Assembly (NCBI GenBank): GCA_030142905.1
Contig: JASJOG010000010.1
Location: forward strand, 1,935,501-1,999,500
Reading direction: 5' to 3'
Source of the DNA: Heliopora coerulea
Lineage: Eukaryota; Cnidaria; Anthozoa; Scleralcyonacea; Helioporidae
DNA length: 64,000 nt
Positions within the stretch are counted from its first letter, which is position 1. Each line of letters begins with the position of its first letter. Under the pieces are notes generated by a model, which was given only the letters and a program-made list of their open reading frames with translations, searched no databases and was not told the DNA's origin. This document shows positions 40,801 through 55,800 of this stretch, one piece after another. A program made the translations under genes and the position numbers.

Positions 40801-43800
40801 GCTGGAATTATTGGTAATGAGCTGGTTGGACCTTGGCGAGTCCTTGAAGGTGTAAAGTTGACTGCAGAAACTTATATTGATTTTCTAAAAAACAACTTTG
40901 CACCATGGTACATACATAAGCTTCTTGCATTAAAAAGGAAGATGATATTCATGCAAGATAACGCTCCGTCAAATGTTACCAAGAAGACGGGGGAGTATTT
41001 GATAAGAGTCGGATTCAAAAATGGTCGTCCGATGTAATGGCCAGCGCCTCCACCAGATTTGAATCCTATTGAGAACCTATGGAGCATTACCAAGCAACAG
41101 GTTTATGCTTCTGGGCAGCAGTTTTCTTCGAAGGATGAACTGTGGGATGCTATTTTAACATCGACGAGAAGTATTCAACCACCAGAAATTAAGAATCTAA
41201 CCAACTCAATGGATCAAAGACTGATTACGGTTATATCTGACCATGGTGATTACGTTGGTAAATAAGCACTGTATCTTGTAGGGTTGTTATTAAATCATTA
41301 TCGAAACACCTTTGTTCTCAGTTTTAAAAAAAAACGTTACAAATTTCTATTTTTTGTATAACAACTCTATTCAAGAAACTATTTTTTTATTTTTGTTTCG
41401 TGGGTTTGCATAATAGCGTGACACAAGAAAAAAGTGCATATTTTTAGAAATCGACAATATCTCTTCAAATAAGATACATGAGATACCGCATCATTTTAAA
41501 TATTTATTGGTATATAAATAATGCGAATTTGTCGAAATTTTCACAAGTATCTACTCGTTGGTTTTTGAGATATCAAATTAGAAGTGTTTTGCATGATACT
41601 GTGGCACACTGTGTATACGTTGTGATCGTGTGTGTTTATAGTTTACTACCCAAGCCTAACCTGAAATATATTGTGGTGTTTAGCAATACAATGTAGTGCA
41701 ACGTAATTTAGCGACGTCCAACGTAACTGTTTTTAGTGCAGTGCGAGGCTGTGCTGTGTAATTCAGTGCGATGCATTGAAGTGCGATGTAGCACATTGAA
41801 ATCAGGTATTTTGTGGCTCAACTTTCAACTGTTAGGAATACCTGGTCAACTGGAAGCCCCTAATGTTTTCGAGGATTCTTAAAACAATTTACCATGGGTC
41901 GTTTATCCTTAATAATTTGGGCACAACGTTATCTAGATGGCTTTGACAGCAATCCAACACAACAGCAATATCCAACCGAGGGTTGGACCCTATAAATGAT
42001 TTAATTTATAGTGGGTAATAATCTCGTTTGGAGATGGTCTCTTGTTTTATTTTTGACACAATTCCCAAGCATGTCCAGATCAGGTAAACTGGCTATCAAA
42101 ATAAACTCTTATAGTACTTATTCAGATTTCTCTTTAGCTAAGCTGTTAGCTATCGAAATTAATATCAGGTCGAGATTGAGAAAAACCGAATTATCAAACC
42201 GCTGACTAAAAGAAAATAATTATACCACCGACGGTCTTCTATTGGCAAATTCTCATTTTATGTTTTTTTGCTTACTATGATGCTTCGCTAAGATCAGGCC
42301 TTAGTTTCCTCTCTGCTTCAAGTACCATTAATTCTGATGCATAAAGGTTGCAATGAACCGCATAAATTCATAAAGCATGTTTAAGTACCAATATGTGCAG
42401 AAACAGGAAGAGACCAAGAGTACTCCTTGACTCATGCCGGAATGACTTCGACGCGGTTCTGATAACTTTCCATATACACACCTCTTTTGATACCTTCCAT
42501 AGCGATGGCTTTGAAACAACATTGGCTGGGCTCTAAATCGAACACCTCCAGCTTCGGGATTTGTTGTTCATGGTTTACTACGTCAATCGTCTTAGACGCA
42601 ATTCAATCATAATAACCCCCCGAGTGAGTCCTTTATCGATTTCCTTTAACTATTCAGCTGTAATGGGTAAAGTGTTTCAATCACTCAGCCAATCCTGATT
42701 GAGTAATATAGTTCTCTATATTCCATAGCGTTTGAATTGATCAGGGGTTTGGGCTTTGAAGCACAGGGATAGTGAGGGGTAAAGAAGGCTATAGTAATCG
42801 CAGTACCTCCATCGATTTCATTAATATTCTTTTTTCTTTTTGATTGGTGGCCGTATTAGTATTCTCTAAATAGGAATACTAATTATATTTTGTGAATGCT
42901 AGTGGAGATTCAGTACTTGCCGTCAATGCCATCTCTTGTCATCCAGGGTTTTTTCATAACTTTAACAGCAACTTCCCTCATTCAATTCAAACCCAAGAGA
43001 ACACAGAACTTTCTATTTCATGCCTATGGTTCTAAATCCATCCTTGCTAGGGATGGATTGAGAAGAGTGTTTAGAGCGAAAAACCTTGTTGATATATTTG
43101 TATCTCAAAGTCATTAGTAATCTATAAGCAAAACACAAATGAAATCAGTACCGGGACTTAGTTTGGATATCTAATCTACAAATTTACTATAAAGTTTCCA
43201 CAACTTTGAACCCAATTTTCTGTTTAAATACAGATTTGTCTTAGATGCAATGTCATATCCTCGAAAATCGTGTTTCGCCAGATATGTAAACAACTCGAAC
43301 TTGGTTCTGCTATCTCCTCGTTTTTCAATTCACGTCTCATTGTTTGGATATCTGATGAAACATCACTTCTCGTAATGATATGTTACGTAACAGGCCATGC
43401 CCAGCTATAGGTAGTGTCATAAAATTTTGCAAACCTGCTTCTCGAGAATCTTAGAAAGTATGCCGTTTTGTGTATTGGCACGACACGTGCCAGTTTTCCT
43501 TGAGGAGAGCAAATGCCATAATTTATAGTACATTTTAATAGTTTGGTCAACCTTGGGGCAATAGCCGCAACAATCAACTTTCGCAGCTGTTAACTTATTG
43601 CACCGAGACCAGTTACACCGTTAGAGGGGAACAGTTCCATCAGTTCTAGAACTTCATATTCTGATAACGTCGGTATATTGAGGCACAGTTCCAACGTCAA
43701 ATTTTTCATGTGCCGAATCCAATGTTAATGAGCAAAATCCTTTGTTCAAACTGATTTGCATTGGGTTCGGCACATGAAAAGTTTGACGTTTGAACTAAGT

Positions 43801-46800
43801 CTAAGTCAGCTGAATTTTCAGGTTCTAGAAGTCTTACAAAGTTCTTCAACTTTGTTTAATGAAGATCACTTGCTTCGTTATTAGCAACAGGAACAAAAAT
43901 CTCATTGAACAGATAGATATCTCTTCTAGGGTGGAAAAGCTTGTCCCGTCCTCATCCCTAGAAAGTACTTCACTAAGCTGCTTCGTTTTTATCGAAAAAA
44001 AATGCTTGTCACGGTCTCTGCAAGGACTCTCGAGTTTCCTTCACTATTGTTATAACTTCATCAACAATTGCCTCTGTTTTGTGTTCTTTGACTAGCCAAA
44101 CTACCTGGTATGTAACTGTTTTAAAGACACATTTTGGATTCGACCTCTTTGAACTTCTTCCTTTAATTCAGCGCGCTAGGAATTATGCAGGGGATCATGT
44201 ATACGAAGGCAATGTGCAGTGCAGTTTCGTTGTGCTAGTTTTCTATTGTTACCAGCAGATTAAATTGAGCCATCCGTTTTCATTGCACAGCAACCTGTCC
44301 GCACGGTGTTGTTTTACTTCAGTCAAGGTAGACACATAAAGTGTCAACCTGTATTTTATCACAGAAAGTGATAAAATGAGTAGTATTAAGTATTGAATTC
44401 ATTGGATCACTTAAAAAACCTTCTGAACTTTATCACATATGACCATGTTTTCTTAATTTGAAATACAACTGTTTCGCTACTTCTTAGTTTTCTTTGTTGA
44501 TGTTAGGTAGTGGGGTGCGTGGGAAGTGAGGTTTGTTGGCAGAGAGGTTGGTGAGTAGGGAGTATAGTGGATAGAGAGGTTTGTGTGTAGAGAAGTGGAT
44601 GGTTGCAGAGGTTGGTGGGTAGAGAAGTAGGTGAGTGGAGAGGAGGCAAGACAGATAACGGTTGGAGAAGTATAAATGAAAATAAGAGGTTGGTGTCAAG
44701 TTTAAAAACATTTAAAGTTAATCTAAAATAAAACTTTTCAAAAACTTTATTTCGGCAATCACTCATATATTTGTTCATTCGTTCATTAATTCATTCATTG
44801 ATTCATTCATTGATTTATTGATTCATTGATTCATTGATTCACTTATTCGTTCATTCATTTATTCAAACAAGACGTTTTTCATAAATGTTGTTGTTGCATG
44901 ACTAACGAATGTCAAAGTGAAATACGAAATTTTTTACGGAACAAAAGTGTTCCCTTTTACTTATCTGTTTTCTTGCCCACTATAGGATGAATACGTGTCC
45001 AGCAAATCTTTGCCGGTGTTTACTTTTCAAGAGGAAAGAAAAATCTCACGCCAAGGAAAGTTTGGTTAGTGTGAACCTAAAAACGATAACATGTGAACAT
45101 CCTTAACTTCACGTTAACTGTGAAATGCTCCCGCAAGCTGATCCTTTGCGTTATTCAGTACTGGTTGGATTAACTATAAGTCTCAAACCTTATTTAAATC
45201 ATTTTTTACTTATTTATCAATGGTGCTGAGGATGATAAAACTTCAGAATAACTTATAAAGTCTCATCCCGCTTGTATAAATAGGGCCGATCCCCCGGAAT
45301 ATTTTAAGCTGGCTTTTATTAGCTATAGCTCATATCAGTTGAAAACATTCAGGTTTAAACCTTCATCTAACGAACTTTTTCCTGTATTTTTGAATAGATT
45401 ATGTCGTTACGATTGTTGTAGTCGTAGTTGTCGTGATTGTCTTGGCGTTATTTATCACAGCTATTTGGTTTCGAGTCAAGAAAAGGTATTAGTTCCTCGT
45501 TTGTTTGCATCAATAACGATAAAAAGAACGATTGAAATTTTCTTCTTGTCATAAAGCCTCTGAAGGGTTTGCACTCCTGCAATATTTTAACTAAAAATTA
45601 TCTAATTAAACTAAACTGTCTCAGCCGGGAAGGTTTGCATCGAAAAAATGCGACGCACATGAATTTCCCTGTAGATAGAGTGGAACACTGTGAACCTGAT
45701 TATTAAACATTTCTTAAAGATCTGTAATGAATATTTACTACCCCTTTTTGCTTACCTCAGTAGCAAGTACCATCAACACTGTATTCTTGCCGTAGGGGCC
45801 AAGAAGGTCTGCCCTACCCAATACTTTGACCAAAAAAAATTAGCTTTTAAAACGAACTGATTAAACGAATACTCCTTCAGCTGGGGAAGTTTGGTTTTTT
45901 ATTATTGCAAATGTTATTATTAATATTATTATTGTTAGTATTATTATTACTTGTTTTCGTATACAGGTAATTTCCTATTTTGTCATCGTTTTTTTTTCAG
46001 TATTTTTACATAGTTTATTGTTGAAAGTCCCACGAAGTGATTGGCCAAAAGCTACCTCATATTTCACTTTAATCACCAAGAGGTGTATATCACAGTAAAG
46101 ACATTTAGGCAAAATGGCTTCTACGTTTGTAAATTTTACGGAAGAATTTTAAAACAACTTGTTTACTAAACACGAAGAATAGTCATAAGGAAATAATCAA
46201 GTTTAATCTAAAGTTTCGTTCTCAACTTTACAACATCTTCAGATATTTGTCGATTTTCGTCATGAAAGTATATGATTACAAGCAGAATACTAATTGCGTA
46301 TACGCACCAATCAGGAGAAGTAAATTAGATATAAGAATTGCCGGTTCAAGCTGATAAACAAGCAATATGACACGTGACAGAGAGACGAGTAAAAAGTTTT
46401 GACAAATGAGAGAGGACAGGACTAAGAAAGAATTGTGAAAACAGGTAAGGAGGTCTTGAGTCGATATTAGCGTTAAGACTTCGTGTCAATTTGTTAAATT
46501 AACAAACTCTCTCGTAACAGAAGATTAGACTCAATAGACTCAGAAGAGTCAATGCTGAAATCCTCCAAAAAGGTCGGGTGTCCCGTATTTTTATGGTGGG
46601 ATAGAATGCTTCTTTAAAGTCGTTATTTGCGGTTTTTTCTCTGATAAGGGGTGAGGCCCCTGTATGTTCAGGAACGGTTCTATGTAAATTTCGAATAGCT
46701 TTCCTACTTATAAAGCTCCACAGCACTGACATTTAAATTTGTAGACCACTTGCGATCTAAGGGAAGGGGAATCTTCTCTTTAAACTTTTGATTTTTTTTC

Positions 46801-49800
46801 ATTTGACAATGAAACGTTATTTATAGATATTCTTCGTGTTTTGCGCTGGGTGCTTGTATATATTTTTTACAAGATTATGTTTTCCTCCTGCCTAATCTCT
46901 TTCGAATTCTTTCACTTCGTTCTTTCAAATAATGACTTATGTAATTATACTAGTAAGGGTTAATCAATGGTCACAAGAGTGATTAAGGAATTAACACGCC
47001 AGTGAAACTTTTAACGAGCTGTAGAGGCTGTAGGGCCAGAGGGGCTGTTCAAGCTTCACAGGCGATGTTAAACTCTTTATCACATGCACGAGTGAACATT
47101 AATTGATCATCTTATCTTATGACTCAGCTACAATGAAATTCTCTTCTTTTTATCGGTTTGAGGTCGAAAAGATCTTCGTGTAAAGAAATTAAGATATTCA
47201 CTCATTAGCATGCAATAAGCGGTTTATCACAAAGGAGAGCAGGGTGATAAGTGGTTATCACACTCTTTTGAAAGGTTATAGCACTCATGAATACTAATGG
47301 TGGAATAAAAGATTTAACGCTTCTGTTAAAACAATGAATTGTGGGTGTGTCATGAGATGAAAACAATTAGATTTTTTGCGCAATCTGATTGGTTTCTGTA
47401 TCTCGGTATTTCATGCACTGTTCACCTACCACCAAAACAAGATGGCGTCCAGTTTTGTTTGAATGAACGCAGCCGCTGCGCCAGACAATACCATAAGAGC
47501 AACAAAGCTTGGCACTTAAGTACTCAGAGAAAATTATTTTGTTTACTTTTTAGCAATAAATGCACTCATAAAAGATATACATAAAAATATACTCTAGTTT
47601 ACATCCCCCGATCGTTTTTTTTTCTTACATGAAGCTTCTGGTGATTAAAGCCATGCAAACAACAAGACTCAAGACATAAATGAATGACTCAAATAGCGAT
47701 AACAGCTATTGAAACTTTTGTTTTCCTGTCAGTGCATAAGAATACAAATAGGTAACATTTAAAGAGAAAACTAGATTAACATTTTGTATGAAGCTTGTTG
47801 GTAGTCAAAGGCGGAGACACGAGCCTTGTTTGTAAATCACGTCACGAAATGTTTGGGTAGAAGTACAGCGTACGCACAAATGCAGCACAATGCTCATACC
47901 CGCAGGTCTCTGAACATCAAGCGTTTCAATTATATAAATTGTACTCTTACCCATTGAGAAATGGGGAATTATCTCATTTTCCGCGTATAATACCCGTTTT
48001 CTCTGAACGCCTAACTAGTTACAGGCGAAGGAAACTGTTTCAACTTGATTTCTTCTTTTCCGCTGATCAGAGTAAACAGCAGTTGGGATGTCTTCAGCAT
48101 GAGTCAGCAGACAAACTATTTGAATTTCAATGAATTTCAGTTTGACTGCCATAATATAGACCCTTAACTTCTCCATTATATGTGCCATTGCTTTTAATTC
48201 CATTCAGCATTTCTCATTTGGTTTGAGGAAAAAAAACATGATAAGAAAGGAATATCCATGAGATTCAAAAGAATGGCATCGTGACTCAAAGAACGTGATA
48301 AGCAACTATTGCAATTCAATTGCAAAAACTATTGCATTCTCAGATGTCCTCATATTCACTCACAATGTCTTGAAAAGCTTAAAAATTGAATGGTTCTAGA
48401 AAGTGAATCGGGTAGTTAAAAAAGCAGTGCCAGGATGCAAAATTGCGAATATATTTTAATACCTAAAGTCATCATTTATTTTTCCTAAACCTGTAACTTG
48501 CTCGGCAGTACGCCAAATGTGAAACCAAGATGTCGAATGGCGTTTGATGAACATAAGATTTAATTAAAACGTGAAATCACTCTTCTGAGGATTAAATTGT
48601 AATCAAACTGGTAAACTCAATGACAAAAAGAAATCTGACATTTGCTGTAGCTTTCGAACAGGAACCTTAATCACCATATTCACTTCATCAAATTCCTTTC
48701 TCCAAAAGAGTCAGGTGACATCAAGCCATCTAAAATCGTCGTACACCACACGCTTTTCGTATTCGCGTTTTGATCAGTTCCGATTGTTCTTTGCAAAAAT
48801 ATTTTGTTGCTTACACTTTTGAGCTTTCATGACAGCAATTTTGTACGCATGCCCAGTAAGCACAAAATTGAATGTATAACGTCATAACAACACTTGCAAC
48901 GAAACACCAACATTAAGTAGAATTTCCATTGACTAACAATGATGTAAAATTTCATCACTATAATCTCGACAAAAAGATTTCATTTCCTTAATAATAGGGA
49001 AGTTATGTTGTGGGCGACCTCCTCCAGACTGTGAGAAACCGAAAAAAACCAGCCAAAATTACACGTTAGAAGCGGTCTATTCACTAATGGTCACAATAAT
49101 CCGATATGGCAAGGCATTCAAACGCTTTGCTCCGGTTTGTCGTAGTAATTAGAAGCAACTTGTTCACAAATCGATTTCAACTTATCACATTTCTTATATC
49201 ACCAGTCCTGTTACAGACTGTATCAGCAACCTGTTTTATCACCGCTAATTGTGAGTTGTAACAAACTTTCTCACCACAATTAACATAGCTTCCGCTCAAC
49301 GAAATCAACAGCATTGTTACAATTTGATAACAACCTTCAACAAACCTGCTGCATACGCATGTTGCAACGAGTTTATGAGACTTCTGGTTGTTTATATGAT
49401 TAACAATTGCCTCATCATCTGCATCAGCAGTTACTGATAGTACATAAATTCGAAATAAATTTTTTAAACTCCATAATTATGAATATCCTGAGACAAAAGT
49501 CACAAGCATTAACACTATTTGTAGTCGTCTACACTATTTGTAGCTGGGTTTGTTAAGTATTGTTAACCACGACAATTTAAATATTTCTTAGTTTTGTGCG
49601 CATAATGATTATTCGTCTTATTTTCCCTCATTCCAACACTTAGCATTTGCCAATAGAACTTTTGCTTAATATTTTTCCACTTTGTTTTATGTTAGGAAGA
49701 AAGATGTTCCATCTGCTCAGGGTAAGTGGTCCTATTAGAATATTAACAATACACTAGAAAACTTTCTCAATTCTGTTGACCCAATACAGAAAAATGCTAA

Positions 49801-52800
49801 TTGACTGCCGCAAGAAAGTAATTTAGTTTCAAATTACTGAAGGCACACATCATCTAAATTGGCGCAAAAAGTCGTTAAACCCAGGGAAAGCCAATCAAAT
49901 GTGACGTCTAAAATTGGCGAAAATTGAAGAAGTAGCGAACGAAAACAGTGGCCGCGTTTTCCGAGTAGATGTACTTTGGCCAGGTTTCTTCGTTACTAGC
50001 GTACGTATATTCTTGCTCAACTTTCATTACTTAATCTCGTATGTCATGGATTATACACGTCTGTTTCACGGACTTGAATAGTTGAAAAGCCACGAAAGTG
50101 GAAAAGCTACGTGAAAGTCCGTTTTTAAATGCGAAATAAAACGTGATAATGACCTTTATCGTGGTGTATATAAATCTAATATTTCATATTGACATTTCAT
50201 TAATTTCGGCTTGCCAATTTGAAAACATAAAACTGTTCTTAACACCTAATTATAATCTGAAAAAAAAAAAAAAAATCCAGAGGCATGCAGCTCAAATTCT
50301 GGGGGCTACACTTTAGAGATACGACATTTTCATTTTATTTGTAATTTGCCCGAATTATTTTTTTCGTTTTCCTTTGCTTTTCTTTATTAATACCACCCAC
50401 AACAATGCTAAGACAAGCTAAAGGGAAAATATTGTAAAGCATTATCTCAGCTCTAGAAACGCGGTTAAAAGACTAGATGTCTTTCCTCAGTACTGAAAAC
50501 TAGAGATTATTGCGTTGAAATATTTCTAATTTTTGTAATGTCGAAAACAGAGGTGACAGAGAATTAGGTTTCTGAAAGTTTTCTTAACCGAACTCTCGTG
50601 ATGAATTAAAGTAATATAGTATAAGATAGATAGAATCCTGCTCTGGACTATGTGAATAAAGTGACGTAGTAAGGCGAAGGAAAGCTGGGTTATTGAAATA
50701 GAAGCCTACCGTTTTTGATGCTGTTAATGTTGTTACATATTTAAGATTGACGAAATGTGCACAGGCAAATGACCATTTAAAACACTCAATAAATAATGAC
50801 TTGTAATATGGTTAGTAGGAAGTACCCGTACCTGTAGTTGGTAATACACTGTTGCATCAGTTACCACTAGCATTTTGTTGACGCGTTTCATAATCTTTGT
50901 TCATAGGGATGGTAAATCTCGGACATCCTATTCCACTTGCTGAATTACGATCCTACATGGAATCCACCGATTTTTCAGACGAATTTCAGGTTTGTAGCAC
51001 TTGACGCGTACTTTTCTTCCCAATCTTTGTCCGAATTCAATAGTCGTTCCTCTGCGTTGAACAAAACCTGATTAACCTGACTTCCGATGCGTTAGGTGTT
51101 GTGCTACCGCCAACAAGACGGCAGTGCACCAAAATGAGGCAAACGTTACAAGATACTTCGAGATCACATCAAAATAATGTTAGAAAAAACTACACTACGA
51201 AAAGAAAACAATCTACTAATTACAAACTAAACGATGTCACATACAAAATACACAGCGAGATGCATTTTCGGTTGTATTGTAGAAAATTAAATAGGTTTTA
51301 TAAATCTCACCAAGGGAATATGACAGAAACAAATAAAAATAAGAACTAAATTGCAGAAAACCCGCCAGACGACAGCTCCAAAATCTCCTACACATTGACC
51401 AGAAATCTTATCATAGCGTTCAATTGCTGCATGTTATTGTGTCTTTCTGCAGGATGGAGAGGGACTTATATGAACGTTTACGAAAGAAATCAAAACTGCA
51501 TGTATTTGAACTGGGAAAAATTCTTTTTAGTTTAAGCACAGCGAACACGACGTGTCTCATTAACACTAATAGCCGTAGATCGTCCTTCAAAAATAAGGTT
51601 TGGAGACATTCATTAGCAGCGAAGAGTAGACTAGAGCAAACCTCTCAACGGAATCTGAAGATTTAACTTTCAAAAAGTATTTTAAAAACTAAAGCTTGTT
51701 TTGAGTATCTTGGTAAAAAATACTTAACAGTTTATTTCCCTTTGCCTCTAGACGTACGAACTTGGGTTGTGACTAGTAGTCTATATGTGAAGTTATTCTC
51801 CTTTTCCGGGTTGGACTGATGGATTGGCATAGATGAGACAGACCGCTTACAAGAAATACTACCAATAGTGAAAAAGTTGCTTAGCGTGTCATATGTTTTC
51901 CTAATTTCACAAATTGTGAGAACATGCGTACCTTGTCCCCCCAAAAAGCGTGGGGTTTTTTTTGTTTTGTTTTGTTTTTTAACAGACAATTCCAAAAATA
52001 ACGAGACGTGCAATAACAATAGCTTCAACACCAATCAATCAGCCAAAGAACAGATACCAAAATATCTTGCCATGTAAGTTCATTTAAAGTTAAGTACATT
52101 CATACCGTACTCGTTCAGTTACTAGCTTTCCAATTTACTTTCGAAAACGGCCGTGCAACGTGGATAGTCTCCTTTTCTATTTTCTTAAAATAGTTCTAAA
52201 GACCCGTTTACACATGCGATTTTGTGCCTCAGGATTGACATCTCGGAGTATATGTTTAGCTGACGAGAGTGTCGAGGACAAACTGCAGCAAATAAAAAGC
52301 GGATATTTTGCTACATTGACTACCTCAGGTTTATTGCATACACCGGTAGGAGAATCTCAACGTACCACATTGCTCGGGTAAACGAGCCCGCAAAATCTGT
52401 TATGATTGTTTCTGTATTCTAAGTTGTTACAACAGCTTTAAATTTCAGAAAAGCCCCGCCTTAAAAACTCCATGGAAAATTCATGTTCAATAGCAGATCG
52501 TCACAGTCTAATTGATATCTTTAAATACAAACAAAACGAAACAAACAAATTAGCAGAAAACAAATAAGTAGAGGACATGGAAAAAATTAAACTGAATAAA
52601 TTGTAAATTTAGACGTGTAATGTGTCACTTCAATACTTTCTGAAAATTTATGCTTACTTCTTTGCCGCAAAATGATGTAGATGATGCAAATTCGTTCTTC
52701 TTTACTTAATTTTTAGACGATTATTCAAGAGTATCTCTCTCCATGAAGGAAGGAGAACAAGATTGTGATTACATTAATGCCAGCTACATCAGGGTAACGC

Positions 52801-55800
52801 AAAAGGAGTGTGTGATTTTACCTTTAGTAACCTTCTAATGTTGAAATCTGTTACTTGAGGCGGAGCCGAGGACTTGAACGACTTCATTTTACTTGAAACA
52901 CCAGTAAATTCGTCACTGTAGGCCTTCGAATGTTATTTATCATGTTCTTTAACAATTCATAAAATAATTACCTAATTACGCATGCAGAGAAGGCTAATAT
53001 TGGGTGAACTACAATTTCGGCAATGCACTAAATTTTGAAGCCCTTACACTGTACAAAACAGTTTAAGATCTATATCCAGTTCCAGTACTTTACTGGGATA
53101 ATAAGTCGCTTGGTTCTGTGGTTGTGAGAGAATAGTTAGTACATGAACTATTAGTTAGTTTTAGGACAATTTTTATGAGTACAATTATTGTTTTGTTTTT
53201 GTTCTTGTTTTGTTCTTCGATTTTTAATTTCTTTTTCCTAGTATCCGGCACATCGGATACCAGACGATGTACAGAAGTCCATCTTGTTCAATATTGTAGA
53301 ATTTAGTTCCCAAAAATTTTACATTTAATTTTAGTTGTGATAATCAATTTACGTGAGTAACATTGAAATATTTCCATATTACTGAGTATTACACAATATG
53401 AGAAATTAGATTTTATTTACTTTTTCCTACATTGAATTTGTAAGCATACAAAACACAAAATAATCGAAAAAATAATAGTAATAATCAACATATAAAATAC
53501 AGTAAATGATGAAATTTTCTTAAGGATTATTTCTGGCAGTATTTCAAGTATTTTAACTATAGTTTTATGCGTTTTGCTTCTTCCACAATTCCTATATGAG
53601 AAAAAATTAGGAATAATCTATTAGTCTAAGCCTAAGTTTATGTCCTAGAAAACCTATAGCTTATTCGTTTGTTAACGCCCTGCTAATAGTATGTCAGTTG
53701 ATTACTGATGGTCAATAATCGTTCATTAATCTGAGTCTGGCTTCCTTTTAAAAGCTTGATAAGATAGCAATGTTTAAATTTGCTGCTGTTGTCATTATTG
53801 TTGTTACCTTAAAGGCATGCTATGGACCATAACCCAAAAACACTAAACTTCACTATCTTTTTAAAACTGGACATTGTTGGAATTTGGTACTTGATTTGTA
53901 CTAATCTAGATATAATTCTCCAAATAATAATTTTACTCTCTCTGAGAACGGCCTTATGTATTTCTCTCACTGCCCATGGCTACTGGGGATTTTCTTTTGT
54001 GAATTTCGTCATTTGCCCTTTCACCTTTGTCGTCCTTTCTTCAAATACAACTAATTTCTAGAAATACTACAGTATGTCAACCACAAGTCCTTCATGTACG
54101 CCTTCTCGCGAATTTCAAATAACAGTGGTTGATTTTTATTTTTACTATTTGATTCTTCCCTTTTGGTTGTTTTTTTTTTCTTTTTGGCAATATTTGCCCT
54201 TTTTAAAATGGACCATATGGGCTATCCAAATTTTTCACTTTTCAGCACCTTCCAAAGTTAGATCAGGTCTTCCCGCTGTTTTATTTTGTTCTCATCCTGT
54301 ATTCAGGTTGAGACATCTGCTCCTTACTAAGCCTCTCAATAGCTGTTCCCTTCTTCTATCTACGTGCGTTTGCCCATTCCACAACGAAAATCATCAGAGC
54401 ATTTTTATGGCCAGTCAAGTGCTCATTACCAACAAAACCATTATACAATCAGGCACATGATGATGTACCGTCTCCTTCCTTTCTGAACAAAATCTGGAAT
54501 CCTAAGATTCGATGTCCATTACTTTTAATGCATTCCAAACTCCGGTCCAGATAATTTTTCTCTAACATATCTATCATTGCTACTGTTTTTCTTGAGTCTT
54601 GGCTACAGTTTTACCACTAATTACGTTTCGTTAATGATTCCTGAAGGTGACACAGTGTTGGTTCTTTTTCTCTTATTGGCCGACACATGCTTTTTCTGTC
54701 TTTGATTTCAGCGAGATTTCCCCTTTCTTCGAGATGTCGTTCAAAGTTCCACGCACCTGCTTACCCTCCAACTTGTTTTCCCTTTCTCCGAAAGAGACTT
54801 TCTTTCCAACCATCTTCATTACTTCTTCCACTTCTCTCTTTACTGAGCAATATTCGTTTGATATCTTTTTCTGTCGACATCTTAAGAGTGACATGTAAGA
54901 GTGACATCTCTCACCTTTTACTCTTCGCAGTGGATTGCACATGCTTTTTATCCCTCAGTTCCTTTTTCAACGAGCTAATTCTAACGTTTCGTTATTAGTT
55001 ACCTTCATTGTTTTTTCCTCTCGTTCAGTTTCTTCTTCACTTTCAATTCTAGAGGAATGCAAAGTGAACAATTCGACACTCTTTTTCTACTTTATCAACG
55101 GCAGTCATATCCTGACCCCTACTTGAATCATATGGTCTTTTTTACTATTGAAATTTCAAAGAATATTGCAGTCTGCAATTTCTGTTACAGGCTCTGGTTC
55201 ATGTTCATACCATTTCTCTATAACCTGAATTTGATTAATCCGGCGCATTTCCATCGTATTCTTTTCCCTAAACAGTTATGCCACCTTATATTCCTTCAAC
55301 GCCAATTTTGAGCATTATATCAGCAAATTGTTTATTGTCTCAACTACTTTGTTATTCATTCTAAATTTAGTTTCTTCCTGTGTTCAGTCAACTCGCATGT
55401 TAATTACATTTGTTCCTGTGCTTCCATGATATCCATTTCCAAATTATCGTTGTCATTGTTATCATTGTTATAATCATCATCATTATTATTACTACCATTA
55501 GAATTATTACTATTAGAATTATGTTGATTATAATAGCAACAAGAATAATAGTCTTAATGATAGTGATAATAATACCAAATTTGATGATAGTTGTGATGGT
55601 AATGAAAATTATAATGATAATGACAATGATCGTGATCGTGATCGTGTTAGTTATAGTGATAATAACAAAGTCAGGCATTATTTTCTAAATGTTATAACTT
55701 TGTACTCAATGTTGCAGGGATTTCGAAAACCAGAAAGATACATTGCTACTCAAGGTTAGTATACTTTTTTGTTTTCTATATAATGCCTATGTGGATCATT

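Larger units (their letters stand above)
39886..44985. other. 5.1-kb intron with a dead Tc1 element and a hairpin
   Basis: It holds the broken DD37E element (40019-41425), a CAGTGCGATG-type imperfect repeat near 41725-41800 and a hairpin at 43688-43796. It also has a GGTTGGTGxGTAGAGA imperfect minisatellite near 44500-44665 and a TTCATTGA repeat at 44762-44862. Nothing was recognised in 41800-43600. Confidence 0.6.
45486..49695. other. 4.2-kb intron with a GIY-YIG relic and a dispersed repeat
   Basis: It holds a retroelement GIY-YIG relic at 46496-46790 (minus) and the repeat copy at 47355-47575. The rest, including 47600-49690, shows nothing recognisable. Confidence 0.55.

Noticed and set aside
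51424..51666. Extra exon between exons 23 and 24
   Set aside because: Joining exons 23 and 24 already gives the usual spacing from FSDEFQ to KNRY, and the open frame has no PTP motif.
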